Origin: an uncultured Eubacterium sp.
GTDB taxonomy: Bacteria > Bacillota > Clostridia > Oscillospirales > Acutalibacteraceae
DNA: 52,825 bases
Direction: 5' to 3'
Assembly (NCBI GenBank): GCA_934512155.1
Contig: CAKSWS010000008.1
Span: forward strand, 1 to 52,825
Shown here: positions 41,442 to 50,892 of the stretch, in pieces
Position numbering within the stretch: position 1 is the stretch's first letter
Layout of the letters: every line of letters starts with the position of its first letter
Translations under genes and position numbers: made by a program
Notes under the pieces: model-generated
What the model was told of the DNA's origin: nothing
Databases searched by the model: none
The model's input: the letters and a program-made list of their open reading frames with translations, nothing else

Positions 41442-41981
41442 TTAATAGTTTTCGGCATGCACTTCAAAATATGCCTGAGGATGAGCGCAAACAGGGCAAA
41501 TTTCAGGTGCTTTTTCACCGATTACAATATGGCCGCAGTTACGGCATTCCCAAATTTTAACTTCGCTTTTTTCAAAAACTTCATTCATCTCAACATTTTT
41601 AAGCAATGCACGATAGCGTTCCTCATGCTTTCTTTCAACGGCGCCTACCAAACGAAATTTTGCGGCGAGTTCGGGAAAGCCCTCTTCATCTGCCGTTTTT
41701 GCAAAATTTTCATACATATCCGTCCACTCAAAATTTTCGCCTTCTGCAGCAGACAAAAGATTTTCTGCCGTATCGCCGATGCCGTTTAATTCTTTAAACC
41801 ACATTTTTGCGTGTTCTTTTTCATTATTTGCTGTTTTTAAAAACAAATCGGCAATTTGCTCAAAACCTTCTTTTTTTGCTTTTGAAGCAAAGTAAGTATA
41901 CTTGTTTCTTGCTTCGGATTCGCCCGAAAATGCATCTCTTAAATTTTGTTCTGTTTTTGTACCTGCATATTTATTAGCCAT
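41442..41981 (-). CDS. Rubrerythrin
   Basis: 179 residues. The N-terminal four-helix diiron domain has the ExxH and Glu ligands ([59 protein letters not shown]), and the C-terminus is a rubredoxin-like knuckle ([25 protein letters not shown]). Rubrerythrin reduces hydrogen peroxide in anaerobes. The frame is open 20 codons upstream, but AAAGGAGTAAAATTT precedes the ATG at 41981. Own promoter and terminator. Confidence 0.95.
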   Translation of the reverse strand: MANKYAGTKTEQNLRDAFSGESEARNKYTYFASKAKKEGFEQIADLFLKTANNEKEHAKMWFKELNGIGDTAENLLSAAEGENFEWTDMYENFAKTADEEGFPELAAKFRLVGAVERKHEERYRALLKNVEMNEVFEKSEVKIWECRNCGHIVIGEKAPEICPVCAHPQAYFEVHAENY

Positions 41982-42021
41982 AAATTTTACTCCTTTACCA
42001 AACGGCATAAATGTTAATTTA

Positions 42022-42049
42022 ATATTACCACTATTAAACATTTTGTCAA
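42022..42049 (-). promoter_or_regulatory. Rubrerythrin promoter
   Basis: On the minus strand TTGACA (42049-42044), 16 bases, TAATAT (42027-42022). Confidence 0.7.
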
Positions 42050-42065
42050 CTTTATAAATTTTTAT

Positions 42066-42102
42066 GCAAAAAAATGCCGCTTTAATAAATTAAAACGACA
42101 TT
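42066..42102 (-). terminator. Terminator after adhesin gene
   Basis: On the minus strand AATGTCGTTTTAA / TTAAAGCGGCATT (with G-U pairs) followed by TTTTTTTG. Confidence 0.7.
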
Positions 42103-42113
42103 AATTATAGAAT

Positions 42114-45100
42114 TTATTTTCTTTTTTTATTTTTACGGTTTGATAATTTTTGAGCCGTAAACAATGCTATGCCTGCTGCAGCTGTAACAAAGCCTGCTGC
42201 AAGGTATCCGTAAACGCCGGAATTACCCGAAACCGGCAAATCGCCTGACCTGTAATTGTAAAGTCTGTAAGGAGCAATACCCCTGGTAAGTTTTTCAAAA
42301 GCCGGCACCTTATTACCTATTGCCGTTATAACAGGTTCAACAGTTTCTCCATCTGTGTCAAAAGTTAATTGCCACTGACCGTCGGGAGTTTTGTACCCAT
42401 CCGGAGCGTTATATTCAACAAGCCTGTAAATACTTTTTGCATTCAAATCGGTAAAACTTACAAGACCGATTTTTGAAACAGATGTTTGCTTGTCCGCAAG
42501 AACCCAGCACTGTGCATATTCATCTGCAAGTACACCCTTTGAATTTACATTAAGAATATCGTTTGTGTGGTTGTGGCTTTCATCTGTACACTCAAGCTTA
42601 TATAAAGCAAATTCGGCTCCGCCAAGCGGCTCTTTGCTTGAATTTGTTTTAATAAACGAAAAATCTTCTGTTCCGCCGATATATTTATTAACTATTTTGG
42701 TTATTGGAATTGTACTGCCGTCATTAACCGTTATTGTTACAATTCCGCCACGAACAAAAGCTTTATAAACCGTTTCGTCAAGCTCGTAATTATTGGGAGC
42801 TTCAATTTCTTTAATATAATACGTGCCGCCTGTTTTTTGAGGAAAAACAACAAATCCGTCTGTGCCGGAAATTACCGTTTCCAACAAATTAGTGCACTCG
42901 GCATCTAAATACAAACCGAATTTTGCACCTGCAAGTGCTTTGCCCAATTCGTCAACCTTGCTGAAGCTTATTAAGCCTTTGTTTTTAACGTTGTGAACCT
43001 TTATATATGCATGGTCTGCATAATGCTTTTCACCGTTATCATCATACCAAGTAACATCTTTTCTGTAATCGCCGTCGCTTCCCTCTTTATACAAAGTAGC
43101 GTCGTAAGTTACCATATAATCGGCATAGCCGTCGGTATCTGCACCGGCATCATATGAAAGAGAACCGATTTTTACTTCCCTTATTGAATAAACAGCAGGT
43201 GCACCGTCAATATAAAGGGGTAAGTCGTTCCATTCATAAATCCAATTATTTTGGGCGCTTAAAACCTGTGTATATTCGGAAGCCGTCAATTTTGCGCCGT
43301 TTCGCCAAAGTTCTACGGTTACGGGTTCTTTTTCATTATCGTCTGTTTCATCCCACTGCTTTTCGGCTTTAACCGATGTTAAAAGCTTGGAACGGTTATA
43401 AATTGTTAAAACAGAAGAACCCACGCCGTCTAACCACGGTTCATTTGACGGAATTGTTGATTCAACAACTTCTTGAGCCATTTCAACCTTACCGTCATCC
43501 GTTACGGTAATTTTAATATATTTAGGGCCTTCATAACCGGTAGGTACAGTTTCGGTTAAATAATAACTTTCCGTTAATGTGCCGTCGCCGTGAATACCCA
43601 ATTTAATGCAAAAGTTACCGTTTGTGTCTGTAATAATTGTATTATCGGCAATAAATTCACTGTAACCCTCTTCAACAGCATTTGTGTCTGTTGAATATTC
43701 ACTTGTGTTTGGTTTTTTGTAAAGAGAAATACTTTGACCGCTTACTTTGCTAAGTTTAAAGGAGACGTTTTTCAAGCCGTTGCCCGTTGTTGAATCGGCT
43801 TTAATTACAGAAAGCAAGCCCGACTTAACATACATATTTTGAAACGAAACAATTTGGCAGGCTAAATCCGGAACATCACTGGGATACGCCTCTGCAGTAA
43901 CAAATACACCTGTATCCGACGGGTAATCCTTCCAACCGCTAACTTCACTGTCTGAATTGGAAATTGTGTACCTGTTTGTATTATTCCACTTATCCAAATC
44001 AAGAGTATAATTTTCTTCTTTTATACAATATTCACGTCCTTGCCTTACCGGCAATGACCATGTATAAGTATCTGTTACCGCATCATAAGAAGTGTAACCT
44101 GTTTTTGTTGAATCTGTTTCAGATTCGGCAGAATTTAAAGACAAAACATAGTCTGATACTATTGTGTTGTTTTCAATGTGAGTAACAGTAATATCAAATC
44201 CGTTATCTTTAACCTGCTGAATAGCCTCATCATCACCTGCAAAAGTTTTGGAAACAACAAGTCTTCCCGATTTTGCAACAAGCACACCGTCTACATGCCA
44301 GCCGTCGGATTTTTCATATTTAACCGTTGCCCAACGCAAAGTAAAGTAATCTGATGTAATATACTCGTGAGGAATAGTATGACCGGCAACAGTAATAACC
44401 GCATTGCTTTCTCTTATCTGTTTAAGAATAGCTTCATCCGAAGGTATTTGCTCAAGAGTTACACCGCTGATAGGGTTTGCGGCAGATGAACGAATTTGCT
44501 TATCCACCTCATATGCCGTTGATTCGGATGTTGCAGGTGCAACTAATTGATATGACATATCACCGGAAACCGGAATATTTTCCGTTCCAAAAGCACGGGT
44601 TGCAAAAACAGCAGGAGTGTACTTATTCGCATGCTGCGGTTTATAGCCATTACTCATATTATCTACTATTTCACAATCCAAATTTACAAAAAAGTTTGTT
44701 GAAGTAATTCTGTTGTTACCATCCGTACCTTTCCAAACAGCATTAAGCGTAACTTCATTATTAACTGCCTCGGCACGAAGCAATGCCCTTGTTAAGCTGT
44801 TGCCGGCTTTATAAACATCTACACCGTTGCCTATTCTCCAACCAACGAATGAATATACAAATTCACGATTATTATCGTTAATAGTTACGGTTGCTGTGTC
44901 ATCATCTACATCAAGAAGAGTATAATCTCCTGTTCCAACCTCAACCTCATCATAATAAAGAGTTTGATTTTTAACCGTGCCGTCTTTAACAATAACCTGC
45001 CTTGTTGAATCAAACTGACCTAACCTTACAAGAGATGACGAAACGGTTGTGTTGTAAATAACCGTTGGCAAGCCTGAAGAAGTTGTAATTCTTACCGGGC

Positions 45101-46547
45101 ATTTAATATTATCAATCTTGATTGTTATTGTTTTGTTTTCTGCATCTTCAGTTGTTTCAACATCAAGTGCTTCACCTGTTGAACCGTTAACAATTTTATA
45201 AGTTGATTCCCCTTCAAGTTTAGGTAAAGTAACAGCGGTGCTGTCGCCTGAAAACAGCATTTGGTCTTCAGGAAGCGTTGTGCCGTCCGTCAAAAATCCT
45301 TTAGGGTCGGAACACTTAATCGTGAAGAATGAATTTGCCGTTATTAAATCAGTATTATAGTTTTTATCTGATGTATTAAAATAGTTATCGTTGCCCTCTA
45401 TATTATTTGGCAAATAGTACACAAACATTTGAGTTCTGAAACTAAACGGAATATCATATCCGCCGGCACCATTTTTTACAGGTACAGTGTCTGCCCAAAT
45501 AGTATTTAAACTATTTGTATCGGCATGGGGGAAAATTCGTTCACCGCTATATTTACTTGCGTCAAATCCGTATTTACCGTAAACCTGTTCAAGCTCATCA
45601 GATGTTAAATAATACCTTGTTTTTCCGTCGCCGAAATTCTTTTTATTTAACGAGCTGACTACATTTGCCAACTGCCACTCGCCGTCAATGGCAACATAAC
45701 ATGTAATAGACGCCTGAAGTGCGTCGCCGGGTTTTGAAGCAACAATATAAACAGGTCTGCTTATATCGGTTACAGAAACAGTTACGGTGCCTGCATCTTT
45801 ATCCACTGTTTGAGTAAGTTTTAAATCGGCTTCTGTTTTACCGTCAAGAGTTAAATAAGTTACGCCGTCAACATAAGGAAGAACAATATCTGTATTACTG
45901 CCTTTAATCAACATTTCATCATAAATAAGCGCCGCAAATTGGTCCGGCGGAATATATCCGTTAGGGTCTGCAACTTTAATTGTGTAAAATGAATTTGTTT
46001 TATTAACGCCAAATCCATCGCTGTTATCAGCAGCAAAGCTTTTAGCTGTGCTGCCGTTTGATTTTACAGGTCCGTTAGGCAGATAATACAAATAGTTTAC
46101 ATTTCTGTTTTCTTTATTCCAACCAAGAGGAACAATATATTGACCCACATCATCACTGTATGCAGGACTTACATCTGCCCAAACCGTTTGAGGTCCATAA
46201 GAATCGGTGTGAGCAAAAGTTAATTCGCCTTTAAACTGTTTTGCTGCAAATCCGTATTCTCCAAAAATCTCTTCAAGCTGTTCGGCAGTAATATAAAATC
46301 TGGTTTGAGTAGCCGAGCCGCCGAAAACTTTTGCCGAAATATCGTCAGTAACGGTAACTGTTTTAATTTCTGTCCATTCCTCATCAATAGAAACATAACA
46401 GTGAACAGTAACGGGATTGACTGTGGCTCTTGCGACTCCACTGCTGTCATCTGCAAAACTTACGCACGGCAGTAAAACAGCCATTACAGTTAACAGTGCA
46501 AGCAAAACGGAAATTACTTTTTTTGAAACTTTAGCCACAATGCTCAC
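42114..46547 (-). CDS. Large LPVSG-anchored surface adhesin with SpaA/Cna-B domains
   Basis: 1477 residues. Signal peptide about 1-32. Two tandem copies of a roughly 220-residue module (47-271 and 280-491) share 'CYV(S/A)IDxEW', 'RFYIT/RYYLT', 'YGFxAxxxxGE' and 'TVWADV/TIWADT'. An InlB-like beta-grasp segment (FVGWRIGNGVDVYKAGNSL) follows, then a Cna-B domain (VKAEKQWDETDD..VTVELWRNGAKL), two SpaA-like domains (ISFSKVDELGKALAGAKFGLYLDAECTNLL; FSFIKTNSSKEPLGGAEFALYKL) and the sorting signal LPVSG at 1437 with hydrophobic span and Arg/Lys tail. It diverges from the pilin-sortase operon and is a likely tip adhesin or wall-linked partner of that pilus. Confidence 0.88.
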   Translation of the reverse strand: MSIVAKVSKKVISVLLALLTVMAVLLPCVSFADDSSGVARATVNPVTVHCYVSIDEEWTEIKTVTVTDDISAKVFGGSATQTRFYITAEQLEEIFGEYGFAAKQFKGELTFAHTDSYGPQTVWADVSPAYSDDVGQYIVPLGWNKENRNVNYLYYLPNGPVKSNGSTAKSFAADNSDGFGVNKTNSFYTIKVADPNGYIPPDQFAALIYDEMLIKGSNTDIVLPYVDGVTYLTLDGKTEADLKLTQTVDKDAGTVTVSVTDISRPVYIVASKPGDALQASITCYVAIDGEWQLANVVSSLNKKNFGDGKTRYYLTSDELEQVYGKYGFDASKYSGERIFPHADTNSLNTIWADTVPVKNGAGGYDIPFSFRTQMFVYYLPNNIEGNDNYFNTSDKNYNTDLITANSFFTIKCSDPKGFLTDGTTLPEDQMLFSGDSTAVTLPKLEGESTYKIVNGSTGEALDVETTEDAENKTITIKIDNIKCPVRITTSSGLPTVIYNTTVSSSLVRLGQFDSTRQVIVKDGTVKNQTLYYDEVEVGTGDYTLLDVDDDTATVTINDNNREFVYSFVGWRIGNGVDVYKAGNSLTRALLRAEAVNNEVTLNAVWKGTDGNNRITSTNFFVNLDCEIVDNMSNGYKPQHANKYTPAVFATRAFGTENIPVSGDMSYQLVAPATSESTAYEVDKQIRSSAANPISGVTLEQIPSDEAILKQIRESNAVITVAGHTIPHEYITSDYFTLRWATVKYEKSDGWHVDGVLVAKSGRLVVSKTFAGDDEAIQQVKDNGFDITVTHIENNTIVSDYVLSLNSAESETDSTKTGYTSYDAVTDTYTWSLPVRQGREYCIKEENYTLDLDKWNNTNRYTISNSDSEVSGWKDYPSDTGVFVTAEAYPSDVPDLACQIVSFQNMYVKSGLLSVIKADSTTGNGLKNVSFKLSKVSGQSISLYKKPNTSEYSTDTNAVEEGYSEFIADNTIITDTNGNFCIKLGIHGDGTLTESYYLTETVPTGYEGPKYIKITVTDDGKVEMAQEVVESTIPSNEPWLDGVGSSVLTIYNRSKLLTSVKAEKQWDETDDNEKEPVTVELWRNGAKLTASEYTQVLSAQNNWIYEWNDLPLYIDGAPAVYSIREVKIGSLSYDAGADTDGYADYMVTYDATLYKEGSDGDYRKDVTWYDDNGEKHYADHAYIKVHNVKNKGLISFSKVDELGKALAGAKFGLYLDAECTNLLETVISGTDGFVVFPQKTGGTYYIKEIEAPNNYELDETVYKAFVRGGIVTITVNDGSTIPITKIVNKYIGGTEDFSFIKTNSSKEPLGGAEFALYKLECTDESHNHTNDILNVNSKGVLADEYAQCWVLADKQTSVSKIGLVSFTDLNAKSIYRLVEYNAPDGYKTPDGQWQLTFDTDGETVEPVITAIGNKVPAFEKLTRGIAPYRLYNYRSGDLPVSGNSGVYGYLAAGFVTAAAGIALFTAQKLSNRKNKKRK

Positions 46548-46644
46548 CTCCCGAAAATTTTTTAATACAAAGCATAAACAGTTACTTTTTGGCTCAAATG
46601 CTCAAAAATTACGCATTTTTATTACTTATATTTATTCGGTAAGT

Positions 46645-46672
46645 ATTTTAACACAGCATTTATTTTATTCAA
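46645..46672 (-). promoter_or_regulatory. Adhesin promoter
   Basis: On the minus strand TTGAAT (46672-46667), 16 bases, TAAAAT (46650-46645), with a roughly 90-base leader ending in GGGAGGTGA before the start. The remaining divergent gap up to 47051 is AT-rich and holds no gene that I can see; no clear plus-strand promoter was found for the pilin gene. Confidence 0.6.
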
Positions 46673-47051
46673 GAGGTTTTGCAAAAAACGGCAAAGTGCC
46701 GAAATTTGCATTTTTACAAAAATGAAATTTGTATATAACCCACGAAAAGCGCCGAATATTTGCCCGATTTAGTTAAGAAAATATGAATAAAATTTTCATT
46801 TTTTGTTAACTTCAATTATTATATCAACGCAAAAAGCTCGCATAGTTTATATTATTAACAAAATAAAAACGACTTTTTCAATGTTAATTCACAGTTTTTG
46901 TGTAATATCTACAAAAAAATGGAAAAAAAACCATAATCTTCTACATAAACATAGAACTGCTGCACAAACACTTGAATTTGACAAAATTATATATTATCAT
47001 CTTGTGCGGTTAAGGTTTCCAACGGAAATTATGTTATTGGGGAGGTAACAA

Positions 47052-48641
47052 ATGATGAAAAAACAAAACACATTAACCAAAATCACTTCATTTTTAATGG
47101 CTTTGCTTATGATGTTCGGAACAACATCTGTTTGTGCTTTTGCCGCAACAACAGATATGCCTGCGTCAAATGCTAAAGGCTACATTACAGTAACAGGTCT
47201 TGAAGAAGATGCCACTGCAACAGCATATCAGCTTATTACAGTTGATTATGACTACACAGCAAAAGCACCTAAAAGCCCTGAATTTTATTGGGTAAACAAC
47301 CAACAACTCAGAGATTTCGTAAATACAAAATACCCGGGTGTTGTTAATGCAGACGGCAGTGTAAACACAGATGTGCTTAACCCTATTAAAGAAAGCACTG
47401 ATAAATCTACAACATTATATGACCAAATTGCAAGTGAAATCAGAAACGGTAACATTACATTAGCAGCTGCCGGTTCTGTTACAGGTAACGGCACAATTAA
47501 CAACCTTGATATGGGTAACTATTTAATCCTTATTGAAGGCGGTAAGAAAGTTTACAGAGCAAACGCTGCAAACATTGTTCCTACATATGACAGAGACGCA
47601 AACGTTTGGAAACTTGAAAATCCTGAAATTACAGAAAAATCTTCAACAACAAACATTGAAAAGAAGATTGTAACAGCAGATGGCGAAGTTGTTAAAACAA
47701 ATGCTTCTGTTGGCGACACTGTTAAATTTGAAATCACAACAAACATTCCTACATATCCTGAACTTTCACTTAACTCAAAGTATGTTGTAAGCGATAAGGC
47801 AGCAGCAGGTTTAACATTTGGCGCAATTTCAAAAGTTTACGGCGTTGACGAAGCAGGTCAAACATTTGAATTGGCTGCAGACGCTTACACAACATCACAG
47901 GCAAGACCAAACAATGATGCAGTTGATTTTGCACTTAGCTTTGACTATGCAAAAATTAAGGCTTACAAACAAATCAGAATTGAATACACAGCAACTGTAA
48001 ACAAAGACGCAGTAATCGGCAACACAGGTAATGCAAACACAGCATACCTTGATTACAGCAACAACCCATATGCAAGCACTGAACCTTGGGAAAGCTTTAA
48101 CTCAAGCACAACAGTTTACTCTTTCGGCTTTGATTTAACAAAAGTTGACAAAAAAACAAATGCGGCTCTTAAAGGCGCTGAATTTGAAGTTTACAGCGAT
48201 GCAGAGTTAACAAACAAAATTTCATTTGTAGGTACAAACGGCAACTACAAAAAAGCAGACGCAACACAAACAGGTGAAGCTGTTACAACAGTTGCAGTAG
48301 ACGATAGCGGTAAACTTATTTTAGCAGGTCTTGCAGAAGGTACATATTACCTTAAAGAAACAAAAGCTCCTGCTGAGTACAACATTGCAAGAGATGCTTT
48401 TGAACTTACAGTAAAAGATATTGATAACGACGGCGTTGCAGAAAACGCAGACAACTCTGTTAAATTTGAAAACGGCCTTGTAACAATTTCAATTCCTAAC
48501 AGCAACGGATTCCAATTACCTACAACAGGCGGTATGGGTACAATCCTTTTCACTGTTGGCGGTATTGCACTTATTGCTCTTGGCGCAGTTATGATTGTTC
48601 TTATTCGCAAAAACTCTAAAAAAGCAGACGCAGCAGAATAA
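47052..48641 (+). CDS. Isopeptide-forming major pilin with LPTTG sorting signal
   Basis: 529 residues. Signal peptide (1-31, cleavage likely after CAFA), an N-terminal pilin domain, a central domain (NIEKKIVTADGEVVKTNASVGDTVKFEITTNIP) with the Lys/Asn partners of isopeptide-bonded folds, and a SpaA-like C-terminal domain (FGFDLTKVDKKTNAALKGAEFEVYSDAELTNK) with an E-box (YYLKETKAPAEY). The sorting signal LPTTG is at 489, then a membrane span and charged tail. GGAGG is 6 bases before the ATG. Followed by two class C sortases, which polymerise such pilins. Confidence 0.93.
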   Translation: MMKKQNTLTKITSFLMALLMMFGTTSVCAFAATTDMPASNAKGYITVTGLEEDATATAYQLITVDYDYTAKAPKSPEFYWVNNQQLRDFVNTKYPGVVNADGSVNTDVLNPIKESTDKSTTLYDQIASEIRNGNITLAAAGSVTGNGTINNLDMGNYLILIEGGKKVYRANAANIVPTYDRDANVWKLENPEITEKSSTTNIEKKIVTADGEVVKTNASVGDTVKFEITTNIPTYPELSLNSKYVVSDKAAAGLTFGAISKVYGVDEAGQTFELAADAYTTSQARPNNDAVDFALSFDYAKIKAYKQIRIEYTATVNKDAVIGNTGNANTAYLDYSNNPYASTEPWESFNSSTTVYSFGFDLTKVDKKTNAALKGAEFEVYSDAELTNKISFVGTNGNYKKADATQTGEAVTTVAVDDSGKLILAGLAEGTYYLKETKAPAEYNIARDAFELTVKDIDNDGVAENADNSVKFENGLVTISIPNSNGFQLPTTGGMGTILFTVGGIALIALGAVMIVLIRKNSKKADAAE

Positions 48642-48666
48642 TTAACACAAGCAAATAAAAAATAAG

Positions 48667-48700
48667 CAAGGTGCGGAAAAACCGCACCTTGTTATTTTTT
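48667..48700 (+). terminator. Terminator after pilin gene
   Basis: Stem CAAGGTGCGG / CCGCACCTTG with an AAAAA loop and TTATTTTTTT. Partial read-through would give less sortase than pilin. Confidence 0.9.
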
Positions 48701-48808
48701 TATGTTTAGTATATAATAAAGCCACAAAATTAAGAAAGAAGCAAAATTAAATACATTATTTTAATGTATTTACAGCTTTTTACTTACTCCATAATAACGG
48801 TGATAAGC

Positions 48809-49732
48809 GTGAAAAAAAGCAAAGAAAAAACACAAAATAAGAATAAAAAAAGCAGTGTTTTTATTTACATAATTTCCTTTTTGCTTGTTATTGCAGGTTT
48901 ATGTGTGTTCAGCTATCCGGTAATAAGCAACAAGCTGGCAGACATTAACCACACCCAAGCAATAAACACTTATGATGAAAGCGTTAAAGCCAAAACAGAA
49001 GAAGAATTAGATGCAGAAATGCAAAAGGCAATTATTTATAACGAAAACCTTGCCGGCGACCCTGTGCACGACCCATTTGTGCCGGGAAGCGGTTATGCAT
49101 TGCCCGGCAATTACACCGATGTTTTAAACACTGCCGGCGATGGCATTATGGGCTATATTGAAATTCCCAAAATTTCCGTTAAACTGCCGATATACCACGG
49201 CACAAGCGACGAGGTGCTTGAAAAAGGCGTTGGTCATATTGAATCAACGGCACTTCCCATAGGCGGAGAAGGCAACCACCCTGTTTTAACAGGTCATACA
49301 GGCTTGCCTACGGCAGAGCTTTTTACCAGATTAACAGAACTTAAAGCGGGAGATGAATTTTATATTCACGTTTTAAATAAAGTTTTGGCTTACAAAGTTT
49401 GCGAAATCAATATTATTTTGCCAACGGATTTGGATAAACTTTCTGCCGAAGAAGGTAAGGATTTAGTTACGCTTGTAACCTGCACGCCTTATGGTGTTAA
49501 TTCACACCGCTTGCTTGTTAAAGGCGAGCGAACAGAATATAACCCTGAAAAAGAGGCTTCTACAAAAGACAGCGACGGCGGATTTTTTGCAAAATACAAA
49601 TATTATGTTATTGGAATTGCAATCAGCTTTCCAATTCTTATTTTAATAGGCGTTGCAACATATTTATACAATAAAAAGCGTTCAAAAAAGGACAAAAACA
49701 ATGACGAAAAAGGAAACACCCAAAAAAAATAA
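48809..49732 (+). CDS. Class C (pilin) sortase 1
   Basis: 307 residues from a GTG start at 48809; GGTGAT lies a few bases before it, whereas the upstream in-frame ATG at 48764 has no ribosome site. An N-terminal membrane span (SVFIYIISFLLVIAGLCVFSYPVI) is followed by the lid motif DPF (VHDPFVPGSGY), the catalytic His in LTGHTGLP, catalytic Cys in TLVTCTPYGVNSHRL with Arg, and a C-terminal membrane span. Two membrane anchors plus a DPF lid define pilus-polymerising class C sortases. Confidence 0.93.
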   Translation: MKKSKEKTQNKNKKSSVFIYIISFLLVIAGLCVFSYPVISNKLADINHTQAINTYDESVKAKTEEELDAEMQKAIIYNENLAGDPVHDPFVPGSGYALPGNYTDVLNTAGDGIMGYIEIPKISVKLPIYHGTSDEVLEKGVGHIESTALPIGGEGNHPVLTGHTGLPTAELFTRLTELKAGDEFYIHVLNKVLAYKVCEINIILPTDLDKLSAEEGKDLVTLVTCTPYGVNSHRLLVKGERTEYNPEKEASTKDSDGGFFAKYKYYVIGIAISFPILILIGVATYLYNKKRSKKDKNNDEKGNTQKK

Positions 49733-50402
49733 AATCGCCCTTGCCATTGCAATAATTATAATACTTATCGGCGGTGCGGTATTGCTTTTTCCGCAAATAA
49801 GCCAAACTGTTTACAATGCAAAAACAAACAGTGCAAAAGCTGAATTTGAAAAATTTTGTCAAACTAATGATTTAGATAAGCTTTACGCAGAATTACAAAA
49901 ACGAAACGAAGAGCTTTACCAAAATAAACAAGCTGATTTGAAAGACCCTTTTTCTTATTCACAGCCTGATATTGATTTAACGCAATACGGCATAAGCAAC
50001 AATGTTATCGGCTACCTTACTGTGCCGAAAATAAATATTTGCGTGCCTGTTATTTTAGGTTCTAATGATGAAACGCTAAAAAAAGGTGCAACGCATTTAA
50101 CTCAAACCTCCTACCCTATCGGCGGAGAAAACACAAATTCTGTTTTGGCGGCACACAGAGGATATGGCAAAGCAGCAATGTTTAGGCATATTGAAAAGCT
50201 GGAACCGGGCGACAAAATTTACCTTGAAAATTTTAGGGAAACCCTTGTTTATCAAGTAAGTGAAATTAAGATAATAGAACCCACAGACGTAAACGAGCTT
50301 GCAATTAAAGATAACGAAGACATAATAACCCTTATTACCTGCCATCCATACCGTGTAAACACTCAACGTTATGTTGTTTATTGCACAAGAACAACAGAAT
50401 AA
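49701..50402 (+). CDS. Class C (pilin) sortase 2
   Basis: 233 residues. The ATG at 49701 has AAAAGGAC before it and lies inside the end of the first sortase gene (32-base overlap), so translation is coupled. N-terminal membrane span (IALAIAIIIILIGGAVLLFP), lid motif DPF (LKDPFSYSQPDID), catalytic His in LAAHRGYGKAAMF, and Cys in TLITCHPYRVNTQRY. Unlike the first sortase it lacks a C-terminal span. The pair may divide labour between the LPTTG pilin and the LPVSG adhesin. Confidence 0.92.
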   Translation: MTKKETPKKNKIALAIAIIIILIGGAVLLFPQISQTVYNAKTNSAKAEFEKFCQTNDLDKLYAELQKRNEELYQNKQADLKDPFSYSQPDIDLTQYGISNNVIGYLTVPKINICVPVILGSNDETLKKGATHLTQTSYPIGGENTNSVLAAHRGYGKAAMFRHIEKLEPGDKIYLENFRETLVYQVSEIKIIEPTDVNELAIKDNEDIITLITCHPYRVNTQRYVVYCTRTTE

Positions 50403-50408
50403 AAAGCA

Positions 50409-50447
50409 AAACAGCACCTGTTCAATTTTGAACAAGTGCTGTTTTTT
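50409..50447. terminator. Bidirectional terminator after sortases
   Basis: Stem AAACAGCACCTGTTCAA / TTGAACAAGTGCTGTTT (one mismatch) with T-runs toward both the sortase and TM2 genes. Confidence 0.85.
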
Positions 50448-50449
50448 TA

Positions 50450-50677
50450 TTAATCACGAAGAGGAACGCCCACATTATCGTAAAATGAACCGGTGGCAAT
50501 TTTTATAATATCAACTATCCAGCCGATGCCAAATAAACCGCCTGTAAAGAGATATAAAAGACCCATTCCGATTCTGCCCACATAAAAATAATGAACGCCT
50601 ATTTCGCCTAAAAAGATACACAAAAGCAATGCCACAATTTTGTTTTTATCACTTGTATATGTAACGTAATTTGCCAT
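50450..50677 (-). CDS. TM2 domain-containing protein
   Basis: 75 residues: a short N-terminus, then two membrane spans in the TM2 pattern 'KNKIVALLLCIFLGEIGVHYFYVGRIGMGLLYLFTGGLFGIGWIVDIIKI', with the characteristic G..G.HxFY.G....G.......G...G.....D motif. TM2 proteins are small membrane proteins without a settled function. The upstream region contains a large inverted repeat. Confidence 0.85.
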   Translation of the reverse strand: MANYVTYTSDKNKIVALLLCIFLGEIGVHYFYVGRIGMGLLYLFTGGLFGIGWIVDIIKIATGSFYDNVGVPLRD

Positions 50678-50711
50678 TAAAACTTTTCACCTCTGCACAT
50701 TTAAAATAATT

Positions 50712-50778
50712 TCAAAGGAAAGAGCAGTGAGAATTATGGGGATATAATTGAAAGAGTAAAACCGCTCTTTTCCTTTGA
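50712..50778. repeat. Large inverted repeat upstream of TM2 gene
   Basis: Arms TCAAAGGAAAGAGC (50712-50725) and GCTCTTTTCCTTTGA (50764-50778), with one bulged T, enclose about 38 bases. On the minus strand it would fall in the leader of the TM2 gene. It has no T-run, so it is not an ordinary terminator. Confidence 0.5.
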
Positions 50779-50849
50779 CAATTAAATATTATCAAATTTA
50801 ATAACAACAATAAATAACAAAATCTGCAAAATAAACATTCCTATTTTTC

Positions 50850-50888
50850 AAAAACAAAATGCTTTGAAACACAAAATTTCAAAGCATT
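50850..50888 (-). terminator. Terminator after XRE regulator
   Basis: Stem AATGCTTTGAAA / TTTCAAAGCATT with a seven-base loop, followed on the minus strand by TTGTTTTTG. Confidence 0.85.
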
Positions 50889-50892
50889 TAAA

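Noticed and set aside
46803..47048. Plus-strand 81-codon open frame in the adhesin-pilin gap
   Set aside because: No ribosome site, composition like AT-rich non-coding DNA, and it runs into the pilin ribosome site.
46548..47051. Invertible (phase-variable) promoter between adhesin and pilin genes
   Set aside because: I looked for flanking inverted repeats of useful length and found none.
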